DNA of 64,000 nt from Halopolyspora algeriensis (lineage in GTDB: Bacteria; Actinomycetota; Actinomycetes; Mycobacteriales; Pseudonocardiaceae), in contig NZ_QPJC01000009.1 in the NCBI RefSeq assembly GCF_003337235.1, forward strand, positions 1-64,000, read 5' to 3'. Below are positions 46,357-54,574 of this stretch, one piece after another. The position numbers were made by a program, and so were the translations under genes. The notes below the pieces were generated by a model. That model ran no database searches, was not told the origin of the DNA, and saw nothing but the letters and a program-made list of their open reading frames with translations. Every line of letters starts with the position of its first letter. Positions within the stretch are counted from its first letter, which is position 1.

Positions 46357-46707
46357 TCAGGCGCGTACGATCATCTCGGAATCGGCGAGCGAAGCCAACG
46401 CCCCGACATATGCACCGCGCTGGTTTTCCGGGACGTCGTGGGCTGCCACGGCCTCACGCACCGATCCGTACTCACACAGATCTTCAACGATCCGCACGAG
46501 CTCGGGGGTCTTCAGAAACGACAACCGCCGGTTGCCGAAGTGGTACGCGAGTGCGCCGAAATTTTCCGGGCGCAGTGACACATTCGGGCTCAGTCGGTAG
46601 TGCCCGTCCGGGTCGAAGTGTGACTCCGCGTTCACTGAAGTGGGTGTGTGGTCTCGCTCCTCCGGGGCGAACGCATCGGCCGCGGAGGAGCGGAATTCAG
46701 TAGACAC
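46357..46707 (-). CDS. mftB: mycofactocin peptide chaperone MftB
   Basis: A 116-residue RiPP recognition element protein of the PqqD fold: HYRLSPNVSLRPENFGALAYHFGNRRLSFLKT is the family core (split here across residues ~35-65). It presents MftA to MftC. The GTG at 46707 lies inside the last codons of mftA, an 11-base overlap that would couple translation. A GTG at 46635 is an alternative start that would still keep the conserved core. Confidence 0.93.
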   Translation of the reverse strand: MSTEFRSSAADAFAPEERDHTPTSVNAESHFDPDGHYRLSPNVSLRPENFGALAYHFGNRRLSFLKTPELVRIVEDLCEYGSVREAVAAHDVPENQRGAYVGALASLADSEMIVRA

Positions 46708-46810
46708 CGCACATTCCGTCGATGGAGACCTCCTCGACGAGAAGGTCTTCCTCCACGAAGAGGTCTTCGGAGTCGTTCTGCGAAGCGGTTTCCACGGACT
46801 CGTAGGACAT
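46697..46810 (-). CDS. mftA: mycofactocin precursor peptide MftA
   Basis: A 37-residue peptide too short for standard gene calling. It ends VEEVSIDGMCGVY, the invariant MftA C-terminus whose final Val-Tyr becomes the cofactor core. The leader is acidic (SEDLFVEEDLL). AAGGGGAAA lies just upstream of the ATG at 46808-46810. It is the first gene of the minus-strand mftABCD-SDR-mftFE operon. Confidence 0.97.
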   Translation of the reverse strand: MSYESVETASQNDSEDLFVEEDLLVEEVSIDGMCGVY

Positions 46811-46919
46811 CGGGTTTCCCCTTTCGATGGCTGTGGTGAGCGGTCGCGGTGGAGTGGCCGCCGACGAGGATGACGCTAATCAACACCACGATGCTCGTTC
46901 ACCGTGCTCTCGGGCCTTC

Positions 46920-46945
46920 CCCACCTGCCCGATCGGACAGGTGGG
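46920..46945. promoter_or_regulatory. 26-bp near-perfect palindrome upstream of mftA
   Basis: CCCACCTGCCCGATC is mirrored by GATCGGACAGGTGGG around a central CGATCG with a single mismatch. It lies ~110 bases upstream of the mftA ATG. It is a strong candidate operator. Confidence 0.55.
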
Positions 46946-47077
46946 AGCACTCGCCCATCGAGCGATGCGCCGGCAGAGCTGCGTACATCGCTCGGTGAAC
47001 GAGGGCAGCGGTCGCCGGAAGGGAGTTCGGGAGCGTGCCACACAGCACATGACTGTCCCGATGGAGGGGCCGCACCA

Positions 47078-47089
47078 GTCCGATCGGAC
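47078..47089. promoter_or_regulatory. 12-bp perfect palindrome upstream of mno
   Basis: GTCCGATCGGAC repeats the core of the 46920 palindrome, ~240 bases before the mno ATG. A related site is found upstream of the alcohol dehydrogenase/two-component operon at 55969. Confidence 0.5.
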
Positions 47090-47325
47090 GGTCCTGGACA
47101 TCCACCTCGGCAGTTTCCGGGCGAACACCTATCGAAGGAGCGATCCCGCGGCTTAGCTTCGCCGACGTCCCGTTCTCGCGTGAACCACCTCACGCGACTG
47201 GTCGCACCGACCACAGGCGGTTCGTGGCAATCGAGCGCGGAGCCATTCCGCGCCCGGAAGGGCGCGGGCACCGGCCCCCGCATCCCCGGCAGGCGACCGA
47301 TGGGGTCGCCGGAGAGGAAACGGAC

Positions 47326-48618
47326 ATGAAGGTCGAGGAGCTGCTCAAGCCGTTCCCACTGAAGGAATTTCATCCGTTCCCGCGGGCATTGATGGGCCCC
47401 GGAGCTCACGAGATGATCGGGCCGGAGGCGCTCAAACTCGGCTTCCGCAAGCCGCTGGTGATGACCTCCGGGCTTCGCGGCACCGACATCGTGCACAACA
47501 TCGTGGAGTCGCTGAAGTACCACGGACTCGACCCGGTTCTCTACGACGAGGTCGAATCCAATCCCAAGGACTACAACACCATGGATTCGGTGGCGCTGTA
47601 CCAGGAGAACTCCTGCGACAGTTTCATCTCCATCGGAGGCGGGTCGTCACACGACGCCTGCAAGGGTGCCCGGGTCTCGGTCGCCCACGACGGGCGCAAC
47701 GTCAACGAGTTCGAGGGCTTCAACAAGTCGGAGAACCCGAACAATCCGCCGCACATCGCGGTGTCGACGACCGCCGGTACCGGTTCGGAGACCTCGTGGG
47801 CCTACGTCATCACCGACACCACGACCGACCCGGACAACCCGCACAAGTACGTCGCCTTCGACGACGCGTGCGTGGCCAGCCTGGCCATCGACGACCCGGT
47901 GCTGTACTACGACTGCCCCGTCGACTACACCGCCCAGTGCGGTTTCGACGTGCTCGCGCACGCCTCCGAACCCTACGTCTCGCGGATCAACTTCGAACCA
48001 TCCCTGGGCAACGCGCTGCGGGCCATCAAGCTGACCGCCGAGAACCTGCGCCAAGCGACCTGGAACGGCCAGGACCTCCCGGGACGAGAGGGCATGATGT
48101 ACGCGCAGTACATCGCCGCCCAGGCGTTCAACTCCGGCGGCCTGGGCGTCATCCATTCGATCTCGCACGCGGTCAGCGCCTTCTACGACACCCACCACGG
48201 CCTGAACAACGCCATCGCGCTGCCGCGCGTGTGGGCGTTCAACATGCCGGTCGCCTACAAACGTTTCGCCGAGATGGCCGAGGCGATGGGCGTGAACACC
48301 CGCGGCATGAACGACGTGCAGGCCGCGGATGCGGCCCTCAACGCCGCGATTCGACTGCTGCGCGATGTCGGCATCACCGAACGGTTCGTGGACATCACCA
48401 AGGACACCTACTCCAAGAACCGGCTGGGTGAAGGACCCACGAAGTTCTACGAGCGACGCACACAGATCAAGGGCGACGCCGAGGACGTCGACGCGATCAC
48501 CAAGCATGTGCTCGGTGACGCCTGCACGCCGGGGAACCCGAAGGAGTGCACGTTCGACACGGTGCGCCCGGTCGTCGAGCACTGCATGACCGGTTCCCTG
48601 GACGAGCTGCTCAGCTGA
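47326..48618 (+). CDS. mno: NDMA-dependent methanol dehydrogenase (nicotinoprotein Mno/Mdo)
   Basis: A 430-residue iron-type alcohol dehydrogenase family enzyme whose whole length follows the actinobacterial methanol:NDMA oxidoreductase: MKVEELLKPFPLKEFHPFPR start, SIGGGSSHDACKG, VSTTAGTGSETSWAYVITDT, and metal site HSISHAVSAFYDTHHG. These enzymes hold NADP tightly and pass electrons to mycofactocin in vivo or NDMA in vitro, making formaldehyde from methanol. GGAGAGGAA precedes ATG 47326. It is divergent from mftA. Confidence 0.95.
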   Translation: MKVEELLKPFPLKEFHPFPRALMGPGAHEMIGPEALKLGFRKPLVMTSGLRGTDIVHNIVESLKYHGLDPVLYDEVESNPKDYNTMDSVALYQENSCDSFISIGGGSSHDACKGARVSVAHDGRNVNEFEGFNKSENPNNPPHIAVSTTAGTGSETSWAYVITDTTTDPDNPHKYVAFDDACVASLAIDDPVLYYDCPVDYTAQCGFDVLAHASEPYVSRINFEPSLGNALRAIKLTAENLRQATWNGQDLPGREGMMYAQYIAAQAFNSGGLGVIHSISHAVSAFYDTHHGLNNAIALPRVWAFNMPVAYKRFAEMAEAMGVNTRGMNDVQAADAALNAAIRLLRDVGITERFVDITKDTYSKNRLGEGPTKFYERRTQIKGDAEDVDAITKHVLGDACTPGNPKECTFDTVRPVVEHCMTGSLDELLS

Positions 48619-48628
48619 GCACGCCCCC

Positions 48629-48661
48629 GGCCGGTGGGTGAGTCCGTCTCACCCACCGGCC
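48629..48661 (+). terminator. terminator hairpin after mno
   Basis: GGCCGGTGGGTGAG and CTCACCCACCGGCC form a perfect 14-bp stem with a 5-base loop, 10 bases past the mno stop. It may attenuate rather than abolish transcription into the moxR gene 62 bases further on. Confidence 0.75.
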
Positions 48662-48723
48662 CTGCCGAAAGATGCCCACGGGCGCCGGACCGGCGTACCG
48701 GATCGAAGAGAAGCGGAGGATCC

Positions 48724-49950
48724 GTGTCAGCAGGAAGCGATCAGGAAGACGTCCCGGCAGGCTTCGAATCGATCGACGAGGTGACCGAAAGCTTCGCCGA
48801 GGCGGGCTACCTCACCGACACCCGATTGGCGACCACCATCTTTCTCACCACCCGGCTGGCCAAGCCGCTGTTGCTGGAGGGACCGGCCGGTGTGGGCAAG
48901 ACCGAGCTCGCGACCAAGCTGGCCGCGGTCACCGGGCGCCGCCTGCTGCGCCTGCAGTGCTACGAGGGCCAGGACGAGACCAAGGCCCTCTACGAGTGGG
49001 ACTACGGCAAGCAGTTGCTCTACACCCAGATGCTGCGGGAGAAGATCAGCGAGATCATCGCCGACACTCCCGACCTGGACTCGGCGGTCGAGGCGATCGG
49101 CAAGCAGGACGACGTCTTCTTCTCCGACCGGTTCCTCACCCCTCGGCCGCTGCTGGATGCGATCCGCGGCGACGAACCCGCGGTGCTGCTGGTCGACGAG
49201 GTGGACCGCGCGGACGAAGCTCTCGAGGCGGTCCTTCTGGAATGCCTCGGCGAGTACCAGGTCTCGGTACCCGAGATCGGTACCTACACTGCGAAAACCC
49301 CGCCGTTGGTCGTACTCACCTCCAACAACACCCGTGATCTCTCGGCCGCGCTGAAACGTCGCTGTCTGCACCTGTTCCTCGACTATCCCGATGCGAACCG
49401 GGAACTGGAAATCATCAAGTCCAAGCGGACCGGGCTGCCGGAGGTGGCGGCGCACCGGCTCGTCGAGGTGGTGCGCGACATCCGCGAACTACCGTTGCGC
49501 AAGGCCCCCAGCATCTCGGAAACCATCGACTGGGCACGCACTCTCGCCGTGCTCGGCGTCGAGGAGCTGGACCCCTCGGTACTGGCCGACACCGCGAACG
49601 TCGTGCTCAAGTACGAGCGGGACCTGGACAAGGCCCGCGAGCTCATGCCCCTGCTCCGGGACCCGAACCGCACGGTTCCCGAGCAGCACTCACACGACCA
49701 CGGGCACGGGCACGGGCATCATCACAGCCATGCTCACGGCGAGCGGGTGGCTACGGAGACGGCCCCGGCCGGCACCGATGACAAGGATTACGGCAAACAG
49801 GTCCGTGCCGCCAAGGACCGCCCCGGCAGGCACGACGAGGGCTACTACGGGTCCACGACCAGCGCTCCGGTCCAGCGCCGCAACAGCGGGGTCAGCTCCG
49901 AGCAGGGCAGTCGGTCGTGGGCCCCGCACGCTCGCAAACGACCGTTCTGA
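48724..49950 (+). CDS. MoxR-type AAA+ ATPase with histidine-rich tail
   Basis: A 408-residue ATPase. Walker A is EGPAGVGKTE (near residues 52-61), Walker B AVLLVDEVDRAD (~153-164), followed by sensor 1 TSNNTRDLS and the lid domain. Residues ~320-340 are almost all His, Asp and Gly (ten His), suggesting metal binding. MoxR ATPases work with VWA proteins to insert metals or cofactors or to remodel enzymes. GTG 48724 has GCGGAGG upstream; the frame extends 30 codons back through the mno terminator. The partner VWA gene follows. Confidence 0.9.
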   Translation: MSAGSDQEDVPAGFESIDEVTESFAEAGYLTDTRLATTIFLTTRLAKPLLLEGPAGVGKTELATKLAAVTGRRLLRLQCYEGQDETKALYEWDYGKQLLYTQMLREKISEIIADTPDLDSAVEAIGKQDDVFFSDRFLTPRPLLDAIRGDEPAVLLVDEVDRADEALEAVLLECLGEYQVSVPEIGTYTAKTPPLVVLTSNNTRDLSAALKRRCLHLFLDYPDANRELEIIKSKRTGLPEVAAHRLVEVVRDIRELPLRKAPSISETIDWARTLAVLGVEELDPSVLADTANVVLKYERDLDKARELMPLLRDPNRTVPEQHSHDHGHGHGHHHSHAHGERVATETAPAGTDDKDYGKQVRAAKDRPGRHDEGYYGSTTSAPVQRRNSGVSSEQGSRSWAPHARKRPF

Positions 49951-49994
49951 AACGACCACGAAGCCCCGGCACGCCCGTCGATCGAGGTGGGACC

Positions 49995-51521
49995 ATGCAA
50001 ATCAGCCTGCACCGCTTCGTGCGCCTGCTACGACTGTACGGCCTGCGCGTCTCGGTGGTCGAAGCGACGGACGCCATGCGCTGCGCGTCCCAACCCGGGA
50101 TGCTCAGCAGCAGGACACTGCTGCGCGACGCGCTGCGTGTCGCGCTCGTCAAGGACCGCCGGGACGAGGAGATCTTCGACGAGGTCTTCGACGCGTTCTT
50201 CGCGCTCCGCCCGGTCGTCGAGCACGACGACGCGGGGCACGACCACACCCACGAGGACCTCGACGACACCGGGGCTCTGGAGAGCTTCACCGCTTCCGAG
50301 GAGCCCTCGGAAACACCGCAGGAAGGGCACAGTCACGACAAGCCCAAGGACATCCGCGACCTGTTCGATCGGGAGGACTTGGCTCAGCAGTACAACCTGC
50401 ACCAGGAAGCCAACAAGATCGACCTCGCCTCGCTGACCGACGAGATCGTGTTCTCACGCGAACAGTCCGGAACCGGCCGGACCGGCGGAGCGGACGTGCA
50501 GCTCGAGACGTCGAGGCTGCACAACGCCGGAGTGCCCGGCCAGCTCTCGCAACACACCGGCAGCCAGGTCGACACCGATCTGACCATCGCCGAGGAACGT
50601 CTCCTGTTGGACTGGCTGGCCGGAGCCGAGGACGATCTCGACGACGTGCAACTCGACGCGTTGCGCAACAAGCTCAGCGGAATGCTCGAGAACCTGCCGG
50701 ACATGCTCCGTCGGCATCTGCGCAAGCTCGCGGAGTTGCAGCCCCCCAAGCCGGAGACCGTGCCCGCAGGGGGACTTCTGGACCGCATCGACGAGCGCGA
50801 GCGGCAGGAACTCGAGGACTCACTTCGTCGGCTGGTGCGCACTCTGCGTGGCGCCCGCACCAGCAAGCACGTCAACACACCACGCGGACGGATTCACGCC
50901 GGCCGAACCATGCGCCGCAACATGCGTTACGACGCGGTCCCGTTCCGTCCCGTCACCACGAGACGCGCCGAGGACAAGCCGCGGCTGGTCGTGCTCACCG
51001 ACGTATCGCTCTCGGTGCGCAGCACCGCGCGGTTCACCCTGCACCTGGTGCACGGACTTCAGTCCCTGTTCAGCCAGGTCCGCTCCTTCGCCTTCGTCGC
51101 CGAGGCCGTGGAGATCACCGACCTCTTCGCCGAACACCCGCTGGAACGCGCCCTCGGATTGGTCTTCGACGGGCTTCCGGCTGGTGGTGTGCTCGACGTC
51201 GATGCCAACTCCGACTACGGAAGCGCGCTGAGCAGCTTCCTGTCCGAGCACGGATCGGTGCTCAACCGCCACACCACCGTGCTGATCCTCGGAGACGGCC
51301 GAGGCAACGGCAATGACCCGAACATCGAAGGGTTCGCAGACCTGGCGCGGCGCGTCCGGGAAGTCATCTGGTTGACTCCCGAACCCCGCTACTCCTGGAA
51401 GCTGGGGCGCTGCGACCTTCCGCTGTACGCCGAACACTGCGACCGGGTCGAGGTCGTCCGGGACCTGTCCGGGTTGACCCGAGCCTCGGAATCCCCTGAA
51501 CTGGTGGGGACCGGGCGATGA
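49995..51521 (+). CDS. VWA-domain protein, CoxE-like partner of MoxR
   Basis: A 508-residue protein. The C-terminal von Willebrand A domain has the MIDAS motif DVSLS at residue 336 and later LGDGRGNGNDP. The N-terminal ~100 residues are helical and are followed by acidic, His-containing stretches (HDDAGHDHTHEDLDD near residue 77, and EGHSHDKPKD), which echo the His tail of the MoxR protein. ATG 49995 follows GAGGTGGGA. With MoxR it should form a chelatase- or chaperone-like pair. Its place between mno and a probable mftM suggests work on the methanol dehydrogenase or another mycofactocin enzyme. Confidence 0.88.
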   Translation: MQISLHRFVRLLRLYGLRVSVVEATDAMRCASQPGMLSSRTLLRDALRVALVKDRRDEEIFDEVFDAFFALRPVVEHDDAGHDHTHEDLDDTGALESFTASEEPSETPQEGHSHDKPKDIRDLFDREDLAQQYNLHQEANKIDLASLTDEIVFSREQSGTGRTGGADVQLETSRLHNAGVPGQLSQHTGSQVDTDLTIAEERLLLDWLAGAEDDLDDVQLDALRNKLSGMLENLPDMLRRHLRKLAELQPPKPETVPAGGLLDRIDERERQELEDSLRRLVRTLRGARTSKHVNTPRGRIHAGRTMRRNMRYDAVPFRPVTTRRAEDKPRLVVLTDVSLSVRSTARFTLHLVHGLQSLFSQVRSFAFVAEAVEITDLFAEHPLERALGLVFDGLPAGGVLDVDANSDYGSALSSFLSEHGSVLNRHTTVLILGDGRGNGNDPNIEGFADLARRVREVIWLTPEPRYSWKLGRCDLPLYAEHCDRVEVVRDLSGLTRASESPELVGTGR

Positions 51522-52489
51522 GCAGCGCGCTCTCCTTGTCCGGCGCCGCGGTGATCGACCCCCTCGCCGCAGGGGAAACGGGGCGATACAGCGACAGCAT
51601 GGTCACGGTGGTACACGAACCCCGGTTATCCGACACGGTCGATCAGCCGCCGCCGATCGTGCGCACCCCGCACTTCTGCGTTCGCCGCCACAGCCACCGG
51701 GTGTGGGTCGGTCACCACGTGCGTCCGGAGAAGCTGGACAACAACCTCGCGGGCCAGATCGCCGCCGAGCTGTTCGCGCCCGGCTGGCTCAGCGGCGCCG
51801 AGGTCTTCGAGCGGGTCTTCACGGGCATCGTGAAATCCACGGTGGACGACCCGGTACAAGCCTGGTCCAGGTTCTACGACAACACCCTCACCGCCCTGCA
51901 CCGATGCTGGGAGGCACCACACACCTCGGTGCATGGCTCACACTCGATCGCCGACATGCTGCCGGTGTATCGGCGCGTTCTGGAACTCGTCCCCGATGGC
52001 CGAGTGCTCGACATCGGCTCCTGCTTCGGCTTCCTGGCGTTGTTGCTCGCCGAACGTCGCCACAATCCGGTCATCGCCACCGACATCGCCAGTGGCAGCA
52101 TGAAACTGCTACGGACGGTCTGCGAGCAGCGTGGCATTTCGATGGGCTCGCTCGTCTGCGACGGAGCGAGAATCCCGCTCCCCGCCCAATCGGTCGACAC
52201 CGTGACGGTCATCCACCTCCTGGAACACCTTTCCCCCAGGCACGGCGCCGACGTGCTCGCCGAGGCAGTGCGGTTGGCACGCAGAAAGGTCGTCGTCGCC
52301 GTACCGCTCGAGGAGGAACCGACCGCGGCCTACGGTCACGTCCGTACGTTCGACCTCTCCGAATTGACAGCGCTGGCCCGCGAGATGCGGATACCGTTCC
52401 ACGTCGAAGAACACCACGGCGGTTGGCTCGTCCTGGACCGTGCCCGAGCGCACGATCGGATATCCCGAGAGGTCGGAGCCCACCTCTAA
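51518..52489 (+). CDS. mftM: SAM-dependent methyltransferase, probable mycofactocin oligosaccharide methyltransferase MftM
   Basis: A 323-residue class I methyltransferase. SAM-binding motif I is VLDIGSCFGFLALLL; TDIASGSM and TVIHLLEHLSP follow as motifs II and IV. The N-terminal ~100 residues precede the Rossmann fold and contain RHSHRVWVGHHVRPEKLDNN. MftM of mycobacteria methylates the second glucose of the mycofactocin glycan and is encoded near, not in, the mft operon. The start overlaps the VWA gene by four bases. Context supports MftM, but an unrelated methyltransferase cannot be excluded. The stop overlaps the convergent regulator's stop. Confidence 0.7.
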   Translation: MSSALSLSGAAVIDPLAAGETGRYSDSMVTVVHEPRLSDTVDQPPPIVRTPHFCVRRHSHRVWVGHHVRPEKLDNNLAGQIAAELFAPGWLSGAEVFERVFTGIVKSTVDDPVQAWSRFYDNTLTALHRCWEAPHTSVHGSHSIADMLPVYRRVLELVPDGRVLDIGSCFGFLALLLAERRHNPVIATDIASGSMKLLRTVCEQRGISMGSLVCDGARIPLPAQSVDTVTVIHLLEHLSPRHGADVLAEAVRLARRKVVVAVPLEEEPTAAYGHVRTFDLSELTALAREMRIPFHVEEHHGGWLVLDRARAHDRISREVGAHL

Positions 52490-53190
52490 ATCAGGTTGTT
52501 CTTGCTCGCCTCGTACACCGCCTCCGCACGACTGGACGCCCCCAGCTTGCGCATGATGTTGCGAACGTGGAACTTCACGGTCGTCTCCGAGATGTAGAGC
52601 TCCGCCCCGATGCCGCGGTTGCTCGACCCTCGCGCCAGCAGACCGAGTACCCGCAACTCGCGATCGGTCAGCTCGGGCGCGGTGAGCTGGTTGTTGATCG
52701 AATGTACCACCGTCGCCGCCGACCGCGAGTCGAATGCACTCTCCTTTTTGGACACTGCACGGATCGCGCGAACGAGCTCGGTGGTGTCGACGTCCTTGAT
52801 GACATACCCGTGGGCCCCTCGGTGAATCGCCTCGATAACGAGCTTGTCGTCCAAGAAGGTCGTCAGCACCAGAACACCCACATCGTCGAACTGCCCGACG
52901 AGCCTCTCGCAGAGCGCGAGCCCCTCACAGTCGTTTCCGGACGACAGCTTCAGATCGAGCAGCACCACGGAAGGGTTCGTCCGCTCCACGATCGCAAGGG
53001 CCTCATCGGAGGTCGATGCTTCACCGACCACCGAGAGATCCCGCTCTCGCTCCAGGACCGACCACAGGCCCTGCCGTACGATGGCATGGTCGTCCACGAT
53101 CACGATCCGCACCGGATCGGCACTCAACGCCTGTTCGACAGTGCCGCCCCGAGCGTTTTCGGGACGCACCAGCGCACCGCTCTCATTCAT
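52486..53190 (-). CDS. NarL-type response regulator, MnoR-like
   Basis: A 234-residue regulator. Acidic pocket VDDH, phospho-acceptor Asp79 in VVLLDLKLS, and a C-terminal LuxR domain LTDRELRVLGLLARGSSNRGIG. ATG 53190 has AAGGGGAG upstream and overlaps the kinase stop. In Mycobacterium smegmatis the MnoS/MnoR pair controls the methanol dehydrogenase gene; the position here, next to mno and mft genes, makes an equivalent role likely. The dyads near mftA, mno and the alcohol dehydrogenase are candidate targets. Confidence 0.88.
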   Translation of the reverse strand: MNESGALVRPENARGGTVEQALSADPVRIVIVDDHAIVRQGLWSVLERERDLSVVGEASTSDEALAIVERTNPSVVLLDLKLSSGNDCEGLALCERLVGQFDDVGVLVLTTFLDDKLVIEAIHRGAHGYVIKDVDTTELVRAIRAVSKKESAFDSRSAATVVHSINNQLTAPELTDRELRVLGLLARGSSNRGIGAELYISETTVKFHVRNIMRKLGASSRAEAVYEASKNNLI

Positions 53191-54574
53191 CGAACTCCCC
53201 TTCCGGCAACGGCAACGGGACCTCCAGGCGAATGAGGATCCCGCCCATCTGCGCCCGTGCGATCGACAGCGCGCCACCGAGTTGCTCGGCTCGTGCCGCC
53301 ATGTTCGCCAAGCCGCGGTGGTGACCGCTCAGACAGGACGCGCTGGCCTCCTCCAACACCTTGCGAAGTTGCGCCGGATCACCGTTGCCGTCGTCGGCGA
53401 TGGACAGCACCACCCGGTGGGATTCGTAGGCGAGCTCGACCATCGCCTGATCGGCGTCGGCGTGGGTGGCGACATTGAACAGGGCCTCCCCCGTCAGCCG
53501 AAGCATGGAATGCTCGGCGACGTAGGACAACGGTATCGGCTCACCCTCCACCCGCACGGCGGCCGTCACCTCGGTGGGCAGATGCACGTTCGAGAGCCGC
53601 TCCAGAAGTACCGGCAACGACCCCGGACCCTCGTCCGAGGCATGATGCAACGCGTAAATCGCGGACCGAAGCTGGGTGACCGCCTGCTGGGTGAGGTCCT
53701 TCGCGGTCACCAGACGTCGGCCGACCTCCTGTGCGCGCTCATCCATCGACTCCAGCTCGGACCGGCACACCTCGACCGTCATGCCGGCACTGAGCACTGC
53801 CTGGGTGACACTGTCGTGCAGCTCCCTGGCGATGCGGTGACGCTCCTCGTCGATGACCTGGTGTTGCATCGCCTCGGTGAGCCTGCGTTGGACCTGCTGC
53901 AGCTCCGCCTTCCGCTCCACAAGGTCCTTCGCCTGCCGGGATGCTTCCTCGTCGAGCTGCTCGGTGCGCCCGCGCAATTGCGCGACGGTGTGGAAAAGGT
54001 GTGAGTTGTACAGTGCGACGGCGGCCTGGTTGGCAAGTACCCGCAGGATGCTCAAGTCCGTCCGGGCCACATGCACACCGTGGCCGGGCTGTCCGACGAT
54101 ACCGCCGACGGGCTCGTCCTCCAGCATCATGGGAGCGCGCACCCATCCCGGCCCGGTGGCGCACGGCTCCAGTTCCCACGGACGCCTGCGGATCACGTCG
54201 AGCTGCTCACGTACCTCGACCGGCAACTGCTCCTCCCGGTCGATGAACTCGCCGCCGATGGCCAGCAGGAACCCTGGACGGATTCCCCGCAATGCGCCGT
54301 CGGCCACCGCCAGCAGAACCCACTCGGCTTCCAGGTGCTCGACCGCCGCGCCGAGCACGGCCTCCACCAGCGCTCGTGGCCCCTCCGCCGAGCGCACCAG
54401 TGCGCGGGAGATCTCATCGAGCGCTTGAACCGCTACCGTCAAACGCTCGTTCGAACGAATGTACTCGGGGTAGAAGGAATGCTTGCTCGATCGCACCCCG
54501 GTCAACTCGCCGAGGGAGGCGGTCTCCTCGGCCGCTCGGGGCTGCTCCCAGGTGGTCACGGGCTCGCCCCTCAC
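53183..54574 (-). CDS. GAF-domain sensor histidine kinase, MnoS-like
   Basis: A 463-residue soluble kinase: GAF domain at residues ~50-195, a coiled coil at ~196-245, HisKA_3 with phospho-His253 in HRIARELHDSVTQ, and an HATPase domain with DDGNGDP. The start overlaps the stop of the alcohol dehydrogenase gene (ATGA) and its end overlaps the regulator gene, so all three are one operon. Sensing a small alcohol, aldehyde or redox signal in the cytoplasm would fit. Confidence 0.88.
   Translation of the reverse strand: MRGEPVTTWEQPRAAEETASLGELTGVRSSKHSFYPEYIRSNERLTVAVQALDEISRALVRSAEGPRALVEAVLGAAVEHLEAEWVLLAVADGALRGIRPGFLLAIGGEFIDREEQLPVEVREQLDVIRRRPWELEPCATGPGWVRAPMMLEDEPVGGIVGQPGHGVHVARTDLSILRVLANQAAVALYNSHLFHTVAQLRGRTEQLDEEASRQAKDLVERKAELQQVQRRLTEAMQHQVIDEERHRIARELHDSVTQAVLSAGMTVEVCRSELESMDERAQEVGRRLVTAKDLTQQAVTQLRSAIYALHHASDEGPGSLPVLLERLSNVHLPTEVTAAVRVEGEPIPLSYVAEHSMLRLTGEALFNVATHADADQAMVELAYESHRVVLSIADDGNGDPAQLRKVLEEASASCLSGHHRGLANMAARAEQLGGALSIARAQMGGILIRLEVPLPLPEGEFDE

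Larger units (their letters stand above)
46811..47325. other. 515-bp divergent control region of mftA and mno
   Basis: No gene is supported here. It holds a 26-bp near-perfect palindrome (46920-46945) and a 12-bp perfect one (47078-47089) that share the core CCGATCGGAC. A smaller repeat, CATCG-AG-CGATG, lies at 46956-46967. Both operons should be controlled from here. No mftR-type TetR gene is adjacent. Confidence 0.55.

Noticed and set aside
46811-47325. Several short frames in the mftA/mno divergent region
   Set aside because: They run through the palindromes, differ in both strands only by shadow composition, and lack ribosome binding sites; the region is better read as regulatory.
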